From Mangrovimicrobium sp033283385 (lineage in GTDB: Bacteria > Pseudomonadota > Gammaproteobacteria > Pseudomonadales > Halieaceae): a stretch of DNA of 64,000 nt. The translations under genes and the position numbers were made by a program. The notes under the pieces are model-generated. The model was not told where the DNA came from and did not search any database. It saw only the letters and a program-made list of their open reading frames with translations. Where the stretch lies: the NCBI GenBank assembly GCA_033283385.1, contig JAWMQQ010000003.1, positions 496,001 to 560,000 on the forward strand, written 5' to 3'. Below, piece by piece: positions 57,913 through 64,000 of the stretch (position 1 is its first letter; every line of letters begins with the position of its first letter).

Positions 57913-60066
57913 ATGCAGCCTCGTATCATTACTCCACGTCTCATTTCCACCGCGGTCCTCGGCGCCCTGCTCGGCAGCGCACTGCCAGCCCAGGCGCAGC
58001 TCGAAGAAGTCATCGTCACCGCGCAAAAGCGCGAGCAGGGCCTGCTTGACGTGCCAATTTCAGTGGCCACGATGTCCGGTGAGAACCTGACCTCGCTGTT
58101 CCAGGGCGGCGCCGACGTGCGCGGCCTCTCCGCGCGGGTCCCCGGCCTGTATGTCGAGTCCTCCAACGGCCGCGTCGCGCCACGTTTCTACATCCGCGGC
58201 CTGGGTAACATCGACTTCGACCTCGCGGCCTCGCAGCCGGTATCGGTGGTCATGGACGAAGTGGTCGAGGAAAACGTGGTGCTGAAGAGCTTCCCGATCT
58301 TCGACATCAAGCAGGTGGAAGTCCTGCGCGGCCCGCAGGGTTCCCTGTTCGGGCGCAACACCACGGCGGGTATCGTCAAGTTCGATTCCAACCTGCCCAC
58401 CCAGGAATTCAACGGCTACGCCCGCACCGATGTCGGCACCCTCGGCACCCTGAATTTTGAAGGCGCCATGGGCGGCGGGATCACCGACACCATCGCCGCG
58501 CGCATCGCGGTGCTCTCGCAAAACCGCGAGGACTGGATCGACAACGGCTTCACCGGCGAGAAGGACGCCCTCGGCGGCTTCAACGAAAACGCGGTGAAGG
58601 GCTGGTTGCTGTTCACCCCGACCGATCGCCTGTCCATCCTGGCCGGCGCCCACTACCGCGACCTCGACGGCACCGCGGCCGTGTTCCGCGCCAACATCTT
58701 CAACCCGGGCAGCAACAGCCTGAACCAGAACTACGACCGCGACACGGTGTACTTCGACGAGGGCGACAACAACCCGCAGGCCTACAACAACGACGGCTAC
58801 AACCTGAAGCTCGATTACGCCTGGGACGCGGTGACGCTCACCTCGATTACCGCCTGGGAAGAGGCCGACGGCTCCAGCCGCGGCGACATCGACGGCGGCT
58901 ACGGCGCGGTCTTCCTGCCCTACATGGGTCCGGGCTTCATCCCGTTCCCCTCGGATACCAAGGATTCCGCCGATGTGGAACAGTTCACCCAGGAACTGCG
59001 CCTGGCCAACAACGGCGGCGAGAAGTTCAACTGGCAAGTGGGTGCGTTCTACTTCGACTCCACGCTGGATGTCGAGACCAACCCGTACTTTGTCCCGCCC
59101 ACCACCGTGCATCACGAGAACACCAGCTGGGCGGTTTTCGGCCAGGGTGACTACGCCCTGACCGACGCCATGACCGTCACCGCCGGCGTGCGCTATACCG
59201 ACGACGACAAGGACTTCACCGCGCCGGGCTACAAGGAGCAGGCCGACGACCAGAAAGTGAGCGGCGACCTCGCCCTGTCCTACGCCTTCGGCGACAACTC
59301 CCTGGGCTGGGTCAAGGTCGGCACCGGCTTCCGCGCCCCGACCATCCAGGGCCGCGACGTCGCCTTCGGCAGCCCGCCCTCCATCGCCGACTCGGAAACC
59401 AGCACCTCCTACGAGATCGGCTACAAGTCGGAGATCGCCACCAGCCTGCGTTTCAACGCCGCGCTGTTCTACTACGAAGTGCAGGACATGCAGTTCACCG
59501 CCGTGGGCGGTGCCAGCAACTCCATCCAGCTGATCAACGCCGACCAGGGCACCGGCATGGGCGGCGAGCTCGACGTCGAATGGGCGCCGCTGGAAAACCT
59601 GGTGCTGACCTTCGGCGCGGCCTACGCCGACACCGAGATCGAGGACGACCAGCTGCGCGTCGGCGCCTGCGCCGCGTGCACCATCACCAACCCGGTGGAT
59701 GCCAACGGATTCGTGCTGATCGACGGCAACGCCTTCCCCAACGCGCCGAAGACGACCTTCAACTTCACCCTGAGCTACACCTACCCGATCAACGCAGCGA
59801 ACGAAGTGTTCGTCTACACCGACTGGGCCTACCAGGGCGAAACCCAGATCTTCCTCTACAAGTCCAAGGAGTTCATGACCGACGACCAGTACGAGGGTGG
59901 CCTGCGCATGGGCTGGCGCCAGCGTGACCTGGGGCTTGAAGTGGCGCTGTTCGGGCGTAACATCACCGACGAAGAGAACGTGCAGGGCGCCATCGACTTC
60001 AACAACCTGACCGGCTTCACCAACGAGCCGCGGGTTTACGGCATGTCGATCGGCGTCGAGTTCTGA
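57913..60066 (+). CDS. TonB-dependent outer membrane receptor
   Basis: A 717-residue receptor from ATG 57913 behind GGGAG. Signal peptide ends AQAQ before LEEVIVTAQKREQGLLDVPI, the TonB-box and plug start typical of this group. Plug motifs: FYIRGLGNIDFDL, VEVLRGPQGSLFGRNTTAG. Barrel ends YGMSIGVEF. No STN domain. Followed 16 bases later by a purine nucleoside permease gene, so likely the outer-membrane gate for purine nucleosides or a related compound. Confidence 0.95.
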   Translation: MQPRIITPRLISTAVLGALLGSALPAQAQLEEVIVTAQKREQGLLDVPISVATMSGENLTSLFQGGADVRGLSARVPGLYVESSNGRVAPRFYIRGLGNIDFDLAASQPVSVVMDEVVEENVVLKSFPIFDIKQVEVLRGPQGSLFGRNTTAGIVKFDSNLPTQEFNGYARTDVGTLGTLNFEGAMGGGITDTIAARIAVLSQNREDWIDNGFTGEKDALGGFNENAVKGWLLFTPTDRLSILAGAHYRDLDGTAAVFRANIFNPGSNSLNQNYDRDTVYFDEGDNNPQAYNNDGYNLKLDYAWDAVTLTSITAWEEADGSSRGDIDGGYGAVFLPYMGPGFIPFPSDTKDSADVEQFTQELRLANNGGEKFNWQVGAFYFDSTLDVETNPYFVPPTTVHHENTSWAVFGQGDYALTDAMTVTAGVRYTDDDKDFTAPGYKEQADDQKVSGDLALSYAFGDNSLGWVKVGTGFRAPTIQGRDVAFGSPPSIADSETSTSYEIGYKSEIATSLRFNAALFYYEVQDMQFTAVGGASNSIQLINADQGTGMGGELDVEWAPLENLVLTFGAAYADTEIEDDQLRVGACAACTITNPVDANGFVLIDGNAFPNAPKTTFNFTLSYTYPINAANEVFVYTDWAYQGETQIFLYKSKEFMTDDQYEGGLRMGWRQRDLGLEVALFGRNITDEENVQGAIDFNNLTGFTNEPRVYGMSIGVEF

Positions 60067-60082
60067 GGAAAGAGACTCGTCG

Positions 60083-61162
60083 ATGAAGAGAAAGACCCCG
60101 GGCGCCCTGTTCGCCCTGTGTACAGTCCTGCTCGGCGCCTGCGCCGGGCAGCCGAAACCCGAGCCATACACCGGCGAGGGGCCGATGCCGGTGAAGATGG
60201 TGATCGTCACCATGTTCGAGACCGGCGAGGACACGGGCGACAAGGCCGGGGAATTCCAGCGCTGGAAGGAACGCCAGCACCTGGATACCGTGTTTGCGGC
60301 GCCGCACATGCCACACGACATCCTCGCTAACACCGACACCGGTGTTATCGGCATCGTCACCGGCATGGGCACCGCAAATTCCGCCGCCAGCATCATGGCG
60401 CTGGGCATGGACCCACGCTTCGACCTCACCCACGCCTACTGGCTGGTGGCCGGCATTTCCGGCTTCGACCCGGCGGACGCCTCGCTGGGCTCGGTGGCCT
60501 GGGCCCACTACCTGGTGGACGGCGACCTCGCCCACGAGATCGACGCCCGGGAAATCCCGGCGGACTGGGACAACGGTTACTTCCCGCTGTTCAGCCAGGG
60601 CCCCGACGACCCGGCGCGCCTGTCCTACAGCCTGGGCGAAGTGTTCGAGCTCAACCCGCAACTGGTTAACTGGGCCTTCACCCTCACCTCCGATATCAAC
60701 CTGCCGGACAGCGCTTCGCTGGAAGCCACGCGCCGGCTGTACACCAATTACCCGGTGGCCCAGAAAGCGCCCTTCGTGCTGATCGGCGACCAGCTCGCCG
60801 CCATGACCTTCTGGCACGGCACGCTGCTCAACGACTGGGCCAACGAGTGGGTGGACTACTGGACCGAAGGCAAGGGCGAGTTCGTCAGCTCGGCCATGGA
60901 AGACACCGGCACCTACCAGTCGCTGACCTACCTGGACAACGCCGGCAAGGTGGACAAGGACCGCGTGCTGGTATTGCGCACTGCCTCCAACTTTACGTTG
61001 CCGCCGCCGGGTGTTTCCGCGGCCGATAACCTGCTGCAGGAGCAGCACGATAGTTACGCGGGGCTGGATGCGGCGCTGGAGAATGCCTATCGGGTGGGCA
61101 GTGTCGTGGTGCAGGAGATTCTCGACAACTGGGACGAGTATCGCGATTCGACACCGCGGTAG
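60083..61162 (+). CDS. Purine nucleoside permease (NUP family), lipoprotein
   Basis: A 359-residue protein with a lipoprotein signal: MKRKTPGALFALCTVLLGAC, lipobox LLGAC with Cys20. Central features: VTGMGTANSAASIMALGMD, WLVAGISGFDPADASLGSV, DNGYFPLFSQGPDD, GTYQSLTYLDNAGKVD and RTASNFTLPPPG. These match the NUP family (PF06516), related in fold to nucleoside phosphorylases. It may cleave or bind purine nucleosides at the periplasmic side of a membrane. Co-transcribed with the TonB receptor. Confidence 0.88.
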   Translation: MKRKTPGALFALCTVLLGACAGQPKPEPYTGEGPMPVKMVIVTMFETGEDTGDKAGEFQRWKERQHLDTVFAAPHMPHDILANTDTGVIGIVTGMGTANSAASIMALGMDPRFDLTHAYWLVAGISGFDPADASLGSVAWAHYLVDGDLAHEIDAREIPADWDNGYFPLFSQGPDDPARLSYSLGEVFELNPQLVNWAFTLTSDINLPDSASLEATRRLYTNYPVAQKAPFVLIGDQLAAMTFWHGTLLNDWANEWVDYWTEGKGEFVSSAMEDTGTYQSLTYLDNAGKVDKDRVLVLRTASNFTLPPPGVSAADNLLQEQHDSYAGLDAALENAYRVGSVVVQEILDNWDEYRDSTPR

Positions 61163-61519
61163 GTTCCGGCTTTCTGTGTCGGGTGGTTTACGCTGCAAAT
61201 TCGCCTGAATCCGGCGATTGCGCGTGTGGGTCCCCCGCTTGCTCAAAAGACTTATATTCGCCGCGGGGGACCCACACGCGCAATCGCCTCGCATCGTGCG
61301 GAGCCTGGCTGGCGCGAATACTTGGCACTGAGCGGCGTGCCGCGGCGACCGCAGTTGGTGACAGCTCCAGGCGATACCCGAATGACGCACTGACAGAGGC
61401 GGCCGCAGTGGCATGTGCCTCGCGGCGAATATAAGTCTTTTGAGCAAGCGAGGCACATGCCACTGCGGCCGCCGGCTTTCGTGCGCCGAAGCAAGGCGTC
61501 GCACAACAGGTGCCCGCAA
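61163..61519. other. 357-bp non-coding stretch holding a family-B hairpin pair
   Basis: Lies at the convergent junction of the nucleoside permease (plus) and nitrate reductase (minus) genes. The pair at 61213-61473 fills most of it. No T-tract terminator was found outside the hairpins. The hairpin arms would form very stable stems in RNA from either strand. Confidence 0.72.
61213..61473. repeat. Family B two-hairpin element, copy B2
   Basis: Hairpin a: exact 26-bp arms at 61213-61238 (GGCGATTGCGCGTGTGGGTC...) and 61263-61288, loop 61239-61262. Hairpin b: exact 26-bp arms at 61398-61423 (GGCGGCCGCAGTGGCATGTG...) and 61448-61473; its 24-nt loop is the exact reverse complement of loop a. Loop a is identical to that of B1a. 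Arms differ from B1 in the middle but keep GGC at the outer end and CGC at the loop end. The 109-base spacer shares blocks with that of B1. Confidence 0.94.
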
Positions 61520-64000
61520 TCAGGCGGCGCAGTCGGCCTTGGGCTCCGCCAACATCTGCCGCAGCTCCGGCACGCATGAGCCGCACTGCGTACCGCAGCG
61601 CAGCGCAACGCCCAGTGCTTCCACCGAGTCGGCGCCACCGGCTATGGCGCCGCGAATCTGCGTCTCGCCCACTTCCCAGCAACTGCACACCAGCCGCCCC
61701 GCATCCTCGCTATCCGGGCTGAAGCCGGCCAGCAAATGGTGAAGGTCTTCGGCTGCAGGTTGCTCGCCGCCGAGTGAAGACATCCAGCCGCGCTCCGGCA
61801 GCGCCCCCCTTTTGCGGTTGAGGAACAGCGCGTATTCGAGTCTGCCGTCGATGAGTTGCGCTGCACGGTAGTCGCCGCTGCACGCATCCTCGTAGCTCGC
61901 GAGTTCACCGTTCGCGTCCGGCGCTGCTGGCAGTGTGGCAGAGAGTGTCGCGTGCACCGCCGCCGGTTCGGCTGCATCGGCCAGCAGCGTGAGGTAGCCC
62001 CCTGCCACGGCGATACGCGACCAGTAGGCCAGCGTGTCGCAGTTGACCGGCTGGCGGCTGAACAGCAATCCCCAGCAGGCCATCGCCGGCGCGGTGAGCG
62101 TGGCGCGGGCGAACTTGGATTGGGGCTGGCCCGAGTGCGGGTCGGTGATTGCGGGGATCAGGTTGCTGGCGCCGCCGGCGGCGGTGAACTGGCCGCTCCA
62201 GTGGATGGGCACGAAGCTCTGGCCCGGGGCGATGCCCGCATCCAGGCTGGCGAGGCCGCGTACCCGGCCCAGCGGATTGCCGACTTCCACCATGTCGCCC
62301 TCGGCGAGGCCGGCGCGGGCGGCGTCCTCCGGGTTGAGGGAGATGCTGAAGAAATCCCGGTGCTGCGAGAGGCGCGGCACGCGGCCGGTGCGGGTCATGG
62401 TGTGCCACTGGTCGCGGAAGCGGCCGGTGTTGACCATCAGTTCGCCGTGCTCGCTGGCGGGCAGTTCCGGTCGCAGGGCGATGAACCGGGCGCGGCCGCT
62501 GGCGGTGAAGAAGCGGCCGTCGGAGAAGGGCTCGACGGCATCGCCACCGGCCGGCGCGGGCCAGCGCAGCGGCGTCATGTCGGCGTAGTCGCCATCGGTG
62601 ATATCGGCCAGCGCGCCGATATCGAACGCGCGGCTGCCGTCATTCTCGAAGGCCGAGAGCGCGGCGTGCTCGCGGAATACCGCCGCGGGGCTGTCGTAGT
62701 CGAAGTGCTCGCCAAAACCCAGCGCCCGCGCCAGTTCGGTGACGATCCACCAGTCCGGGCGCGATTCCCCCGCGGCGGGCACCAGCTGGCGCTGGCGCGA
62801 GATCACCCGCTCGGAGTTGGTCACGGTGCCCTCCTTCTCGCCCCAGGGCGCGGCGGGCAGCAGCAGGTCGGCGTAGGCGGCGGTGTCGGTCTGCGCGGTG
62901 CAGTCGGAGACCACGACGAAGTCGCAGCGCTCCAGCGCGCGCCGCACCAGCGCGGAATCCGGCAGGCTCACCGCCGGGTTGGTGGCCATGATCCAGAGGA
63001 ATTTCACCTTGCCATCGGCGGCGGCCTGAAACAGGTCCACGGCCTTGAGGCCCGGCCCCGGTGTCATGTCGGTGGCGCCCCAGAAGCGGCGCACGCGGTC
63101 CAAGTCCTGTGGCGCAAAGTCCATGTGCGCAGCGAGCTGGTTGGCCAGGCCACCCACCTCGCGCCCGCCCATGGCGTTGGGCTGGCCGGTGATGGAGAAG
63201 GGCCCCATCGCCGTTTTGCCGATGCGCCCGGTGGCGAGGTGGCAGTTGATGATGGCGTTGCACTTGTCGGTGCCGGTGGCGGATTGCTTCACGCCCTGGG
63301 AGAACATGGTCACCGTGCGCGGCGTCTGCGCAAACCACTCGTAAAACTGTTCGATGTCAGCAGCCGGCAGGCCGGTGGCCGCCGCTACCGCGGGAATGTC
63401 GATGCCGGCGCCGGCCTGCAGGGTCTCGCCGAGGCCGTCGGTGTGGGCGTCGATAAAGTCGCGGTCCAGGCAGTCCACGGTCACCAGGTAGTTGAGCAGG
63501 CCGCTGAACAGGTAGGCGTCCGAGCCCGGCAGGATCTGCAGGTGCAGGTCGGCGGCATCGCAGCTGGCGGTGCGCCGCGGGTCGATGACGACGATGCGTT
63601 TTTGCGGGTTGGCGCGCCTGGCCGCCTCGATGCGCTGGTAGACCACCGGGTGGGTCCAGGCGGCGTTGGAGCCGACCATCACCAGCAGGTCGCAGGCTTC
63701 CACATCCTCGTAGCTGCAGGGGACGATATCCTCGCCAAATGCGCGCTTGTGTGCGGCCACCGCGGAGGACATGCAAAGTCGCGAGTTGGTATCCACGTTG
63801 CCGCTGCCGAGAAAACCCTTCATCAGCTTGTTGGCGACGTAGTAATCCTCGGTGAGCAACTGCCCTGAGAGATAGAACGCGACGCTGTCGGGGCCGTAAT
63901 TCTCGCGGGTTTCCTGCAGCTTCAGCGCAAGGCTTGTAATGGCATCGTCCCAGGAGATGCGCTTTCCCCACAGCGCGGGGTGGAGGAGCCGGCCCTCGTC
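61520..64000 (-). CDS. nasA: Assimilatory nitrate reductase catalytic subunit (5' part outside window)
   Basis: Molybdopterin oxidoreductase open through the window end; the frame continues from 63859 to 64000 (GPDSVAFYLSGQLLTEDYYV). Seen: NVDTNSRLCMSSAVAAHKRA, NAAWTHPVVYQRIEAARR, VIDPRRTASCDAADL, HLATGRIGKTAMGPFSITGQ (Mo-cofactor binding), a C-terminal molydop-binding region (NTGRFRDQWHTMTRTGRVP) and a C-terminal BFD-like [2Fe-2S] domain (VCSCWEVGETQIRGAI, CGTQCGSCVPEL), which is typical of NasA. It reduces nitrate to nitrite in the cytoplasm. The N-terminal [4Fe-4S] motif lies beyond the window. Confidence 0.94.
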   Translation of the reverse strand, partial: DEGRLLHPALWGKRISWDDAITSLALKLQETRENYGPDSVAFYLSGQLLTEDYYVANKLMKGFLGSGNVDTNSRLCMSSAVAAHKRAFGEDIVPCSYEDVEACDLLVMVGSNAAWTHPVVYQRIEAARRANPQKRIVVIDPRRTASCDAADLHLQILPGSDAYLFSGLLNYLVTVDCLDRDFIDAHTDGLGETLQAGAGIDIPAVAAATGLPAADIEQFYEWFAQTPRTVTMFSQGVKQSATGTDKCNAIINCHLATGRIGKTAMGPFSITGQPNAMGGREVGGLANQLAAHMDFAPQDLDRVRRFWGATDMTPGPGLKAVDLFQAAADGKVKFLWIMATNPAVSLPDSALVRRALERCDFVVVSDCTAQTDTAAYADLLLPAAPWGEKEGTVTNSERVISRQRQLVPAAGESRPDWWIVTELARALGFGEHFDYDSPAAVFREHAALSAFENDGSRAFDIGALADITDGDYADMTPLRWPAPAGGDAVEPFSDGRFFTASGRARFIALRPELPASEHGELMVNTGRFRDQWHTMTRTGRVPRLSQHRDFFSISLNPEDAARAGLAEGDMVEVGNPLGRVRGLASLDAGIAPGQSFVPIHWSGQFTAAGGASNLIPAITDPHSGQPQSKFARATLTAPAMACWGLLFSRQPVNCDTLAYWSRIAVAGGYLTLLADAAEPAAVHATLSATLPAAPDANGELASYEDACSGDYRAAQLIDGRLEYALFLNRKRGALPERGWMSSLGGEQPAAEDLHHLLAGFSPDSEDAGRLVCSCWEVGETQIRGAIAGGADSVEALGVALRCGTQCGSCVPELRQMLAEPKADCAA

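Noticed and set aside
58060..60429. Long minus-strand open frame (789 codons) opposite the TonB receptor
   Set aside because: It is the mirror of a clear receptor gene in GC-rich DNA; its translation is low-complexity, Val/Gly/Ala/Arg-rich, and has no family motif.
61856..63868. Long plus-strand open frame (670 codons) opposite nitrate reductase
   Set aside because: Antisense to a gene with diagnostic nitrate reductase motifs; its translation shows no domain.

Overview
The window is a high-GC, gene-dense piece of a gammaproteobacterial chromosome. The E. coli-like neighbourhood tolC / yqiB / cpdA / parE, an EpmB-type lysine 2,3-aminomutase, and the mix of TonB-dependent receptors with TPR-sulfotransferases fit a marine Halieaceae/Cellvibrionales-type bacterium. 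That assignment is inference from gene content, not from a marker gene. I saw no rRNA, tRNA, CRISPR array, phage or intact insertion sequence.

Layout. 1-4162: end of a surface-polysaccharide/lipid cluster (glycosyltransferase, two methyltransferases, a terpenoid-cyclase-fold protein, Kdo transferase waaA). 4178-9101: tolC, yqiB-like gene, cpdA, parE. 9310-11851: an HD-GYP protein and an EAL protein forming a c-di-GMP module. 11935-16368: YceI, MarC and two tandem TPR-sulfotransferases. 16492-24812: two large TonB-dependent receptors, the second with a FecI/FecR surface-signalling pair. 24865-27619: divergent serA and D-2-hydroxyglutarate dehydrogenase-like genes. 27620-28327: two large nested palindromes. 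28328-34636: srkA, comF and the biotin operon bioB-bioF-bioH/bioC fusion-bioD, with a BirA-type operator in front. 34872-44533: acyl-CoA dehydrogenase, small membrane and envelope proteins, an aldo/keto reductase, a Fur-box-preceded PepSY/cytochrome b pair, a 2OG-Fe(II) oxygenase, a PhoX-like protein, epmB and an acyltransferase. 44552-47310: divergent puuB-like and puuA-like genes. 47333-51737: six-helix membrane protein, mtnA, a small acidic protein, a shikimate kinase paralogue and a GcvT-family protein. 52222-61162: HNH nuclease, FAH-family hydrolase, a GATase-like protein, EamA transporter, an exported amidohydrolase, a TonB receptor and a purine nucleoside permease, read here as a candidate purine nucleoside scavenging locus. 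61520-64000: assimilatory nitrate reductase, running off the window end.

The most unusual feature is non-coding. Family B (52909-53171 and 61213-61473) consists of paired 76-nt hairpins with a nearly invariant 24-nt loop, whose 26-bp arms differ between copies yet remain almost perfectly complementary within each copy. Family A (27669-27859, 28046-28234, 51807-52070) is about 190-265 bp with two nested sets of arms behaving the same way around a conserved core. A third, simpler repeat (GTAGGAGC...GCTCCTAC, four loci) abuts genes and supplies the TAG stop codon of five of them. Families A and B look like mobile or structured-RNA elements of a kind I cannot name.
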